The notes under the pieces: model-generated
What the model was told of the DNA's origin: nothing
The model's database searches: none
Seen by the model: only the letters and a program-made list of their open reading frames with translations
In this document: positions 32,967 through 40,708 of the stretch, one piece after another
Position numbering within the stretch: position 1 is the first letter of the stretch
How the letters are laid out: the number at the start of each line of letters is the position of its first letter
Assembly: GCA_944393415.1 (NCBI GenBank)
Contig: CALYAD010000015.1
Coordinates: 1 to 50,561 of the forward strand
Length of the DNA: 50,561 bases
Source: an uncultured Clostridia bacterium
GTDB lineage: Bacteria; Bacillota; Clostridia; Oscillospirales; CAG-272
Reading direction: 5' to 3'
Translations under genes and position numbers: made by a program

Positions 32967-34772
32967 ATGGATATAATCATGTCGGAGTTACTTGACAAAA
33001 CTGATAAAAGAACTAAGTACTGCGGACTTTTTACTTCTGACGATATAGGGAAAAATGTCTGTGTAATGGGATGGTGTCAGCGCCAGAGAGACCTTGGAAG
33101 CCTAATATTTATCGATCTGCGCGACAGGACAGGTATTGTTCAGCTCTCTTTCAACGAAGAAACTCCCGAAGATGTTTATCAACTTGCCTTCAGGACGCGC
33201 GCTGAATATGTGATCTGCGCAAAGGGCATTGTCCGTCACCGTGGCGAAGGAGCCGTAAATAAAAATATGCCGACAGGCGAGGTGGAGATAGCTGTAAGCG
33301 AAATGAAATGGCTCTCCTCTTCTCTAACGCCTCCCTTCGCCATAGTCGAGGACAGCGACGTCAGACCGGAGCTGCGCTTAAAGTACAGATATCTTGATCT
33401 CAGACGGCCGGATATGCAGAATAATATCATGGCAAGAAGCAGAATAACTAAATTGGTACGCGATTATTTCGATGAAAACGGTTTTATTGAAATCGAAACT
33501 CCAAATCTTATAAAGCCTACTCCCGAAGGAGCGCGCGACTATCTCGTGCCGAGCCGGGTCCATCCGGGATCATTTTACGCGCTTCCGCAATCACCTCAGC
33601 TATACAAACAGCTTCTCATGCTTTCAGGCTTTGACAGATATATTCAGATAGCAAGGTGCTACCGTGACGAGGATCTCCGCGCCGACCGCCAACCCGAGTT
33701 TACTCAGATAGACGAGGAAATGTCTTTTGTCACTCAGGACGACATAATCGAGATAAACGAGGGTCTTTTAAAAAAGCTTTTCAAGGAGTTTTTAGGGATA
33801 GAGCTTCAAACTCCCCTTCCACGCATGACATACGCCCAAGCAATGGAGCGATACGGCTCGGACAAGCCGGATCTCCGTTTCGGCTTTGAGCTTATAAACA
33901 TATCCGATGCGGTAAAAGACAGTGAGTTTAAAGTATTTTCCGGCGCAGTCGCCGACGGAGGATCCGTGAGAGCTATAAAAATTGATGGCGGAGCTTCCTT
34001 CTCACGCAAGGAAATAGATTCGCTTACCGAGTTTGTAAAAACCTATCGAGCCAAAGGGCTTGCTTGGTATAAGCAGACCATGGACGGAGCCGTATCCTCT
34101 TCTTACGCGAAATTCATGACAGATGAAGAAAACAAAAAGATACTCGAAAAAACCGATTTCAAACCGGGAGATCTGCTTCTTATAGTCGGAGATACAAAAA
34201 ATCAGGTAGTGTTCGATTCTCTTGGCGCGCTCCGTCGAGAGGTTGCGTCACGAATGGGACTGCTGAAACCTGACGACTACAGGCTTCTTTGGATAACCGA
34301 GTTCCCTCTCCTTGAGTACAGCGAGGAGGACGGTCGTTTTTACGCGAAGCACCATCCGTTCACCATGCCGATGGAGGAGGATATCCGTTATCTTGACAGC
34401 GATCCCGGCAGAGTAAGAGCCGTGGCGTATGATATTGTAATTAACGGTATGGAAGCGGGAGGCGGTTCGGTGCGTATACATGTGCCTGAGCTGCAGGAAA
34501 AAATGTTCTCGGTCCTCGGAATGGAAAAAGAGGAATACGAAAATAAATTCGGCTTCCTTATTGAAGCGTATAAATACGGAGCTCCTCCGCACGCCGGTCT
34601 GGCTTTCGGTCTTGACCGCCTCTGTGCTCTACTTATGGGAATAGACGATATCCGTGACGTTATTGCGTTTCCTAAGGTACAAAACGCTTCCGAGCTAATG
34701 ACCGGAGCCCCCGCACCCGCAGATCCGGCAGCGCTTTCTGAGCTGAAAATAAACATATCCGATAAAGAATAG
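32967..34772 (+). CDS. aspS: Aspartate-tRNA ligase (AspRS, bacterial type)
   Basis: This 601-residue class II synthetase has an N-terminal OB anticodon domain (about 15-115), the catalytic core with motif 2 ARCYRDEDLRADRQPEFTQ, the bacterial GAD insertion (about 295-430), and motif 3 GLAFGLDRL. Two in-frame ATGs (32967 and 32979) exist. The upstream SD AAGAAAGGA is separated from the first ATG by a hairpin, GCTTTC/GAAAGC (32946-32965), which would act as a folded spacer. Confidence 0.96.
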   Translation: MDIIMSELLDKTDKRTKYCGLFTSDDIGKNVCVMGWCQRQRDLGSLIFIDLRDRTGIVQLSFNEETPEDVYQLAFRTRAEYVICAKGIVRHRGEGAVNKNMPTGEVEIAVSEMKWLSSSLTPPFAIVEDSDVRPELRLKYRYLDLRRPDMQNNIMARSRITKLVRDYFDENGFIEIETPNLIKPTPEGARDYLVPSRVHPGSFYALPQSPQLYKQLLMLSGFDRYIQIARCYRDEDLRADRQPEFTQIDEEMSFVTQDDIIEINEGLLKKLFKEFLGIELQTPLPRMTYAQAMERYGSDKPDLRFGFELINISDAVKDSEFKVFSGAVADGGSVRAIKIDGGASFSRKEIDSLTEFVKTYRAKGLAWYKQTMDGAVSSSYAKFMTDEENKKILEKTDFKPGDLLLIVGDTKNQVVFDSLGALRREVASRMGLLKPDDYRLLWITEFPLLEYSEEDGRFYAKHHPFTMPMEEDIRYLDSDPGRVRAVAYDIVINGMEAGGGSVRIHVPELQEKMFSVLGMEKEEYENKFGFLIEAYKYGAPPHAGLAFGLDRLCALLMGIDDIRDVIAFPKVQNASELMTGAPAPADPAALSELKINISDKE

Positions 34773-34845
34773 GGAAAAACCAAAACGCCCCACGCAGGTA
34801 CCGGCATCAGGGATGCTGCCACATTTGATTCCTAAATCCAAATAA

Positions 34846-34879
34846 AAACGACAGCCGCCATTTATGACGGCTGTCGTTT
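34846..34879. terminator. Bidirectional terminator between aspS and the aldo/keto reductase gene
   Basis: AAACGACAGCCG pairs with CGGCTGTCGTTT. The minus-strand exit is T-rich (TTTTTATTT), so it best ends the reductase transcript. It may also end aspS. Confidence 0.7.
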
Positions 34880-34930
34880 CAGTATGGAGAAAAAGCCAAT
34901 TCGCCAAAATAATACACAAAAAGTTTTCGC

Positions 34931-34991
34931 CCGCCTTTTTCAAAAGGCGGTGGGGCAAGGGGCAAAGCCCCTGTTGTCCTCTGCGGAGGAC
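34931..34991. repeat. Three-hairpin intergenic module
   Basis: Three stems are arranged back to back: CCGCCTTTT/AAAAGGCGG (34931-34950), GGGGC-AAA-GCCCC (34959-34971) and GTCCTC-TGCG-GAGGAC (34976-34991). This layout resembles interspersed intergenic repeats of Clostridia, but only one copy is in the window. Confidence 0.45.
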
Positions 34992-35014
34992 GGCTGGTTT
35001 CACGCATTGTTTTT

Positions 35015-36115
35015 TCAGTTGTTACCGAAGAAAGTTTTTATTTCCCACATTCTCGCCATCTGGTCAACTTGGAAGGGACAGCGGCTGTTGCAGTGCCCGC
35101 AGCTGACGCAATCGTCAGCCTTCAGCTCAAGATTCATATAATGCTGGGCAGCCATGGCGTCGCCGGCTCTCGTCAGATCGTAATATTTGTTTATCAAAGC
35201 TATATCAAGTCCTCCGGGACACGGCTGACAATGATTACAGTAAACGCACTTTCCGATCGCCGATTTCGGAGTAAATTCCGAAATAACGGAATAGTCTTTA
35301 TCTTCGGCACGGGCGTCGAGATATGAAAGCACCTTTTCGAGATCATTTTTATTACTTACTCCCGGAAGAACCGTAAGCACTCCGGGCTTATCAAGAGCAT
35401 ATTGGATACACTGAAGCTCCGTAAGCGACTTACCGAACGGCGATGTCCTTTCATCCAGGAGCTGACCTCCGCAAAATACTTTCATAACCGAGATACCTAT
35501 CCCCTCTGCCTCACAGCGGCGGTAAAGCGTTTCTCTTTCGGAATTGCTCCCGATACCCAATTCGTCGCCTTTTTCGTAATCGTAAGCCGGATTGATACTG
35601 AACATCAGCATATCTATATCTATATGATCAAGAATTTTATTTACGGTTGACGGAGTATGCGAGGACAGCCCGATGTGACGTACTGTCCCCTCTTCCTTCA
35701 ATGCTTGTATATAACGGGATATACCGTTGTTTTGATAGCTGATAAAGTCCTTTTCCTCATCGATGCAGTGTATAAAACCATAGTCTATATAGTCAGTGTT
35801 CAGAGCCTTAAGCTGATACTCCACGGACCTCTTTATGGTATCTAAGTCTATAGTCCAGCCATAGCTGCCGTTTGTGTAATCCGCACCGAAATGAATCTGA
35901 TAAAACACATTTTTTCTCACCTCTGACAGAGCTTTTCCGAAAATGGGAAAGCTCTCTCCCGAAGCAGACGCGAGATCATAATAATTTATACCGTTTTCAT
36001 AAGCCGCACATAGAACATCTGCCGCTTCCGTTTTGTTTTCACCGGGAAAGGAGGATGTCCCAAAGCCAATAACACTAATCCTGTCTCCCGTTTTTCTGTT
36101 AACTCTGTACTCCAT
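35015..36115 (-). CDS. Aldo/keto reductase with C-terminal ferredoxin domain
   Basis: This 366-residue protein has an AKR TIM barrel (about 1-275; IGFGTSSFPG, YYDLASASGESF with the Asp-Tyr region, HIGLSSHTP). A C-terminal domain follows with two cysteine clusters, CVYCNHCQPCP and CVSCGHCNSRCPF, typical of a [4Fe-4S] ferredoxin fold. Clostridial AKR-ferredoxin proteins are thought to reduce carbonyls with ferredoxin electrons; the substrate is unknown. It is followed on the minus strand by a terminator. Confidence 0.9.
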   Translation of the reverse strand: MEYRVNRKTGDRISVIGFGTSSFPGENKTEAADVLCAAYENGINYYDLASASGESFPIFGKALSEVRKNVFYQIHFGADYTNGSYGWTIDLDTIKRSVEYQLKALNTDYIDYGFIHCIDEEKDFISYQNNGISRYIQALKEEGTVRHIGLSSHTPSTVNKILDHIDIDMLMFSINPAYDYEKGDELGIGSNSERETLYRRCEAEGIGISVMKVFCGGQLLDERTSPFGKSLTELQCIQYALDKPGVLTVLPGVSNKNDLEKVLSYLDARAEDKDYSVISEFTPKSAIGKCVYCNHCQPCPGGLDIALINKYYDLTRAGDAMAAQHYMNLELKADDCVSCGHCNSRCPFQVDQMARMWEIKTFFGNN

Positions 36116-36188
36116 AGGTTTTAATCTCTCCGTTAATTGCCTTTCAAATCGTATCTGCCCAAAAACTCGTAAGGTTTTATATGTGATA

Positions 36189-37304
36189 TTAACTCTTTGG
36201 GTTATTAAGTGAAATCACAAAATTCGTCAAGTCATTGGCGGCGTCAGGCTTCCCAAGCGCCGAAGCCGCTTTCGACATATCAGTCCTCAGCTTTTTGTCT
36301 GTCAGAAAACGATGCAAAAGCTGTTCGACCGGGCAGTTATCCGATACCGCCATCGCTACACCGTTATTAACAAGGAACATAAGGTTTCTTACTTCATGAC
36401 CCGGTATAGGATTATTCAATATCATGGGCAGTCCTTTTGAAAGAGCTTCGGAAACCGAAAGCCCTCCGGGCTTTGTTATTATACAGTCCGAGGCGTCCAT
36501 AAGCAGGTTTATCTTATCCGTATATCCGAATTTCAGTGTTTTATGAACGGTTTTGATTTCTTTGAGCTTTCTAAACTCGTCCCTTGACGAACCGCAGACG
36601 GCAGCGATCTGGAAGCACACTTTAAGCTTATCGATACTCTTAACCATTTCTGTTACTGAGCCATAGCACATGCTTCCGCTCATTACCGTAACGAGAGGCT
36701 TGTCGGGAATAAGTCCCAGCAGCTTTTTCGCTTCTGATTTATTTCTTCTTTTCTCAAATTTTGCGTTGATAGGGATACCGGTAAAAAGCATTTGCGAGCT
36801 TGTATATCCTCTCTTAGCGCATTGGTTTGCCAGCTTTTCCGAGGGAAGCAGGATATATTCGATATTTGTGGCGTCCTCCCAATAAGGATGCATAGTAAAA
36901 TCTGTTACAATTCCCACTGTGATCGCGCCAATCAAATTTTTTTTCTTTAAGATCGCCACAGCCAAAGCAGAAAACACATGGGTGCAAATTATAACGTCCG
37001 GTGAAAATTTATTAATTTCCCTGTAAAGCTTGGGAGATATTACAGACAATGCTTTGTATAACAATGATCTGTTAGACGGAAGTCGTTTTTCCAATTTATC
37101 ATATTCTTTTGAATAAAGACCGGATAAAGCGTCGACAGATAGCAGATAACCCTTGTCTACTGCCATACCGAGAGCCTTGTTTACACAATAGAAAGTGTCG
37201 AGGACTGCGCACTCAACGCCCGCAGCTGTAAGATGCGCCTGAACGGAAGCGGCTGTGGAGTTATGTCCCTGTCCCGCTGTAACAGTTAATACCAAAGCTT
37301 TCAT
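36189..37304 (-). CDS. MGDG synthase/UgtP-like glycosyltransferase (GT28)
   Basis: This 371-residue protein begins MKALVLTVTAGQGHNSTA, the Gly-Gln-Gly-His acceptor loop of monogalactosyl-diacylglycerol synthases and UgtP. The C-terminal nucleotide-sugar domain contains TKPGGLSVSEALSKGLPMI. These enzymes sit on the inner membrane face and glycosylate diacylglycerol, making glycolipids and teichoic acid anchors. The ATG at 37304 is chosen because GGGG lies seven bases upstream in a hairpin cassette. Confidence 0.88.
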   Translation of the reverse strand: MKALVLTVTAGQGHNSTAASVQAHLTAAGVECAVLDTFYCVNKALGMAVDKGYLLSVDALSGLYSKEYDKLEKRLPSNRSLLYKALSVISPKLYREINKFSPDVIICTHVFSALAVAILKKKNLIGAITVGIVTDFTMHPYWEDATNIEYILLPSEKLANQCAKRGYTSSQMLFTGIPINAKFEKRRNKSEAKKLLGLIPDKPLVTVMSGSMCYGSVTEMVKSIDKLKVCFQIAAVCGSSRDEFRKLKEIKTVHKTLKFGYTDKINLLMDASDCIITKPGGLSVSEALSKGLPMILNNPIPGHEVRNLMFLVNNGVAMAVSDNCPVEQLLHRFLTDKKLRTDMSKAASALGKPDAANDLTNFVISLNNPKS

Positions 37305-37493
37305 AATTATCCCCATGCCGCCGCAGGCGGCTAAAAAAACCGTTTGATAGGTTTTTAACCGTTTGACCGATTTTTAATAGATATAAAAAATTTTCTTGTT
37401 TTGCTCCGCAAAAAAATTTAAACGTGAACCAGCCGCATATTGACGAGATGTAATATATTTTTCACGCTAATCCCTTATGCCGCCATTGGCAGC
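37305..37493 (-). repeat. Intergenic repeat copy A (hairpin-SD, mini-ORF, AT-rich, hairpin-SD)
   Basis: On the minus strand a stem (37479-37493) and AAGGGATTAGC lead to a GTG mini-ORF (37418-37465, 15 codons, KNILHLVNMR core). AT-rich sequence follows, including AGAAAATTTTTTATATCTA, then AACGGTTTTTTTAG, then a second stem GCCGCC/GGCGGC (37317-37331) whose ATGGGGATAATT serves the glycosyltransferase ATG. Copy B at 44359-44580 shares blocks of 15 to 26 identical bases in the same order. Confidence 0.75.
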
Positions 37494-37757
37494 TAAATAC
37501 CGTTTACAACATTTTTGATTTCCGTTTGCAGAAAATCAGAACACGAAATTAGTAGCAGCCGCACTACGGAAATATCATCCTCATAAGATCCTCTGAGCTT
37601 ACGCCATATCTGAGGTTTGAATAAACTAAATAATTTGCGCTTTCAAATTTAATTAATTCTCGTGAATATACTATTCTTTATCTATATTAACATAAAAATA
37701 TTAAAAATTCAAGAACCTATTTATTATTTTTTAATATTTATATTTTTTAAAAATCTC
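37494..37757. other. Gene-free AT-rich region
   Basis: No ORF is supported. GGCAGCTAAATACCGTTT (37488-37505) repeats the inner end of repeat A imperfectly, and CAGCCGCACTACGG (near 37556) resembles its mini-ORF end, so a decayed further copy may start here. ATAAGATCCTCT (about 37582) is shared with the spoIIIAC leader (26837). Confidence 0.4.
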
Positions 37758-37786
37758 TTGACAAACAATAATTTTTATGATATAAT
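37758..37786 (+). promoter_or_regulatory. Consensus sigma-A promoter of rpmG-secE-nusG-rplKA
   Basis: TTGACA (37758-37763) and TATAAT (37781-37786) with exactly 17 bases between, a perfect consensus. Predicted transcription start is near 37793. Confidence 0.9.
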
Positions 37787-37792
37787 AAATAT

Positions 37793-37815
37793 ACCTCTGT
37801 GGAGAGGTTTTTTTT
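37793..37815 (+). terminator. Terminator-like hairpin at the predicted transcription start of rpmG
   Basis: ACCTCT-GTGG-AGAGGT followed by eight T begins at the predicted +1. It could be a promoter-proximal terminator yielding a roughly 23-base RNA, a 5' stabilising hairpin, or the end of an upstream transcript. Confidence 0.65.
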
Positions 37816-37894
37816 GTGTGCTGATTTTTCTTCACTGAGGGAGAAAAGAACGGTTAAAAACCGTATCGAATCAAAATTCAGGAGGTGCAACCAA

Positions 37895-38044
37895 GTGAGA
37901 GTTAAGGTTACATTGGCTTGTTCAGAATGCAAGCAGCGAAATTACGATACCACCAAAAATAAGAAAAACGATCCTGACAGACTTGAACTGAACAAGTACT
38001 GTCCGTTCTGCCGTAAGCACACTCCCCATAAAGAAACTAAGTAA
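37895..38044 (+). CDS. rpmG: Ribosomal protein bL33 (zinc-binding form)
   Basis: This 49-residue protein starts with GTG at 37895, preceded by AGGAGG nine bases upstream. Paired knuckles CSEC (Cys9, Cys12) and CPFC (Cys36, Cys39) identify the zinc (C+) form. rpmG in front of secE is the standard Firmicutes arrangement. Confidence 0.95.
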   Translation: MRVKVTLACSECKQRNYDTTKNKKNDPDRLELNKYCPFCRKHTPHKETK

Positions 38045-38057
38045 GGAGGAGTATCAA

Positions 38058-38417
38058 ATGGCGGAAAAGGAAAACAAGGAAACTTCTGAAGAGCTTGACG
38101 AAGTCACCGTCTCCGAAGACACCGATAATGCCGGTACGGCCGAAAACGCCGTTGTGGCAAGCAAGGAAACTAAACCAGCCAAAAAGACGAAGGACGCTCA
38201 AGGAAAGCCCGGTTTCTTCTCGCGGATAGGAACTTCTTTGAAGAAATTCTGGAAGATGATGAAAAGCGAATTGAAAAAGGTCACTTGGTACAGCCGCAAA
38301 CAAACCTTTAACAGCACACTTTTGGTTATTGTTTGTATGGTAAGCGCCGGGGTAGTTCTCGGAGTGCTTGATTTTGGCTTTTCCTGGGTGCTTGAATGGT
38401 TTGCCGGTCTCTTTTAA
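38058..38417 (+). CDS. secE: Preprotein translocase subunit SecE
   Basis: This 119-residue protein has a conserved core (about 58-119), with the amphipathic segment MMKSELKKVTWYSRKQT followed by a single membrane helix. SecE clamps SecY in the protein-export channel. The first roughly 55 residues are an acidic then Lys-rich extension absent from most short Gram-positive SecE proteins. The SD AAGGAGGAG sits right after the rpmG stop. Confidence 0.94.
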   Translation: MAEKENKETSEELDEVTVSEDTDNAGTAENAVVASKETKPAKKTKDAQGKPGFFSRIGTSLKKFWKMMKSELKKVTWYSRKQTFNSTLLVIVCMVSAGVVLGVLDFGFSWVLEWFAGLF

Positions 38418-38541
38418 TCAAGGGAAACGGGTGAGAAATTTATCCTGACGCATTTACAGCGTAAAGAGATTATATGCGCCGAATTTATGTAAACGACGTA
38501 AATTCTTACTATTGAACCGAAAGATCGGTATGGAGATTAGG

Positions 38542-39069
38542 ATGAGCGATTTCAGCGATGCAATTCCGGAAATTCACTGGTATGTTGTTCACACATATTC
38601 CGGATATGAAAATAAAGTGAAAGCAAGCCTGGAAAAGATTATCGAAAATCGAGGACTTCAGGATGAGATAGTCGATATAAGGATCCCTCTTGAAATCACA
38701 CAAGAAGGAGACAAACAGGTCGAAAATAAGCTTCTGCCGAGCTATGTTCTCGTAAAGATGCTGATGAATGATGCAAACTGGCATGTCGTACGTAATATAA
38801 CCGGAGTGACCGGATTTGTCGGTCCGGGCTCAAAGCCGGTACCGCTTTCGGACGCGGAGGTCGCGCGTATCGGTATCGAGGTCGAAACCGTAACGTTGAA
38901 CTACGGTATCGGAGACGCTGTGAAGATAGTGGACGGTCCGCTTGCAAATTACACGGGAGTCGTTCAGGCGATATCCGAAGATAAAAAAACGGTTACGGTG
39001 CTGGCTTCTATGTTTGGAAGAAACACGCCAGTGGATCTGAAATCAAATCAGGTCGAACCAATTATCTGA
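38542..39069 (+). CDS. nusG: Transcription termination/antitermination factor NusG
   Basis: This 175-residue protein has the NGN domain ([16 protein letters not shown]...[10 protein letters not shown]) and C-terminal KOW domain ([18 protein letters not shown]). It binds RNA polymerase and couples it to Rho or the ribosome. The ATG at 38542 has GGAG six bases upstream, directly after the hairpin ACCGA-AAGA-TCGGT (38516-38529). Confidence 0.96.
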   Translation: MSDFSDAIPEIHWYVVHTYSGYENKVKASLEKIIENRGLQDEIVDIRIPLEITQEGDKQVENKLLPSYVLVKMLMNDANWHVVRNITGVTGFVGPGSKPVPLSDAEVARIGIEVETVTLNYGIGDAVKIVDGPLANYTGVVQAISEDKKTVTVLASMFGRNTPVDLKSNQVEPII

Positions 39070-39172
39070 TGCACAAAAAACTATAGTCACGGTACTTATT
39101 ACCGTAAAAAAAGTGGGAGGGAGTAAGAGGCTCCCGAAGAATATTGATCAACCACATAAGGAGGAAAAAACA

Positions 39173-39598
39173 ATGGCAAAGAAAATAACCGGGTATATAA
39201 AACTTCAGATCCCGGCCGGAAAAGCGACACCACAGCCCCCTATCGGACCTGCTCTCGGTCAGCACGGTGTTTCTATTCCTAATTTTACAAAGGAATTCAA
39301 CGAAAGAACTAAAAATCAGATCGGTCTTATCATCCCCGTTGTTATAACGGTCTACGCCGACCGTTCCTTCACATTTATAACTAAAACTCCACCCGCTCCT
39401 GTTCTTATCAAAAAGGCTTGCGGAATTGAGACTGCTTCAGGCACACCTAATAAAACCAAGGTTGCGAAGCTGACCAAGGAACAGGTACGTCAGATCGCCG
39501 AGACCAAGATGCCGGATCTCAACGCCGCTTCTATTGAAACGGCTATGAGTATGATAGCAGGAACCGCACGTTCTATGGGAATAACGGTTGAGGATTGA
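39173..39598 (+). CDS. rplK: Ribosomal protein uL11
   Basis: This 141-residue protein begins [23 protein letters not shown], with the conserved [13 protein letters not shown] segment and C-terminal rRNA-binding domain. It forms the GTPase-associated centre stalk base. AAGGAGG precedes the ATG. Confidence 0.97.
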   Translation: MAKKITGYIKLQIPAGKATPQPPIGPALGQHGVSIPNFTKEFNERTKNQIGLIIPVVITVYADRSFTFITKTPPAPVLIKKACGIETASGTPNKTKVAKLTKEQVRQIAETKMPDLNAASIETAMSMIAGTARSMGITVED

Positions 39599-39614
39599 CA
39601 GGAGGTAAGGTGAA

Positions 39615-40307
39615 ATGGCTAATAAAAAATATAAAGAGAGTCTTGCTCTTATTGAAAAAAACAAGCAGTATGAAGCCGCTGACGCGCTTGATCTCGTTTG
39701 CAAAACCGCTAAGGCAAAATTCGATGAAACAATTGAGCTTCACGTCCGTCTCGGCGTTGACTCCCGTCACGCTGACCAGCAGGTGCGTGGCGCTGTCGTG
39801 CTTCCGAACGGAACCGGAAAAACAGTACGTACACTTGTTTTTTGTAAGGAAAATCTTTTCGCCGCGGCAAAAGAAGCGGGAGCCGATTACGTAGGCGGAG
39901 TTGACTATGTTGATAAAATAACCAAAGAGAACTGGTTTGACTTCGATGTTGTTATCGCAACTCCTGATATGATGGGTGTTATCGGTCGTCTCGGTAAAGT
40001 TCTCGGTCCTAAGGGTTTAATGCCTAACCCAAAGGCAGGAACGGTTACCATGGATGTTGCCCGCGCCGTAACAGAGGCTAAAGCCGGTAAGATAGAATAT
40101 CGTCTTGATAAGACCAATATTATCCACTGCCCTATCGGAAAAGCTTCTTTCGGACCAGAAAAGCTGGGTGAAAACTTCAACACTCTTATGGGTGCCATTA
40201 TAAAAGCAAAGCCCGCAGCTGCAAAGGGACAGTATATCAAAAGCTGTGTCATCGCATCTACAATGGGACCCGGTATAAAGGTTAATTCCTCTAAGCTCGG
40301 AAACTAA
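39615..40307 (+). CDS. rplA: Ribosomal protein uL1
   Basis: This 230-residue protein has the conserved segments [14 protein letters not shown] and [14 protein letters not shown]. It forms the L1 stalk at the E site and in many bacteria represses its own operon. AGGAGGT precedes the ATG. The genes expected next, rplJ and rplL, are missing; a terminator follows. Confidence 0.97.
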   Translation: MANKKYKESLALIEKNKQYEAADALDLVCKTAKAKFDETIELHVRLGVDSRHADQQVRGAVVLPNGTGKTVRTLVFCKENLFAAAKEAGADYVGGVDYVDKITKENWFDFDVVIATPDMMGVIGRLGKVLGPKGLMPNPKAGTVTMDVARAVTEAKAGKIEYRLDKTNIIHCPIGKASFGPEKLGENFNTLMGAIIKAKPAAAKGQYIKSCVIASTMGPGIKVNSSKLGN

Positions 40308-40317
40308 TAAAAAATTT

Positions 40318-40369
40318 AAAAAGAGACATTAACGGCTGAACGATCTCATTGGCTTATGTCTCTTTTTTT
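40318..40369 (+). terminator. Terminator after rplA
   Basis: AAAAAGAGACAT (40318-40329) pairs with ATGTCTCTTTTT (40356-40367), and the T run continues to 40369. It cuts the ribosomal cluster off from any downstream gene. Confidence 0.88.
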
Positions 40370-40380
40370 AATTCAAATGT

Positions 40381-40431
40381 AAAAAACAAAAACGGACCGG
40401 TTTTGCTGGGTTTTGCAAACCGTGTCCGTTT
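40381..40431 (-). terminator. Terminator facing the hydrogenase operon
   Basis: AAACGGAC-CGGTTTTGC pairs with GCAAACCG-GTCCGTTT. On the minus strand it is followed by TTTTGTTTTTT. It probably ends the hydCBA transcript after about 280 bases of untranslated tail; 40432-40708 shows no supported gene. Confidence 0.7.
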
Positions 40432-40708
40432 TACGTTAAAGCGCTCTTTTATGGTTTTATAATACTCGCAACGCAAATGAATTGTCTCTGCCGAAACGTT
40501 ATTATAAAACCTGAGAGCCCTTATTATTTTCGTTTTTGATTTTACTTCGGACATCGATAGAACACCGTTTTTACAATTGTCTGTCAATGGTCATAACGCA
40601 AGATACACCGAAAGCGTTGCAAATGCGATTATGTCAGTGATAAACGGTAATCTACGGTAAATTCCATCTTACAGTACCTTCTGTCATAGCTGACACAGTC
40701 TAAATTTC

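Noticed and set aside
40354..40587. 77-residue minus-strand ORF after hydA
   Set aside because: It lacks an SD and its last third is the terminator hairpin at 40381-40431; not supported as a gene.
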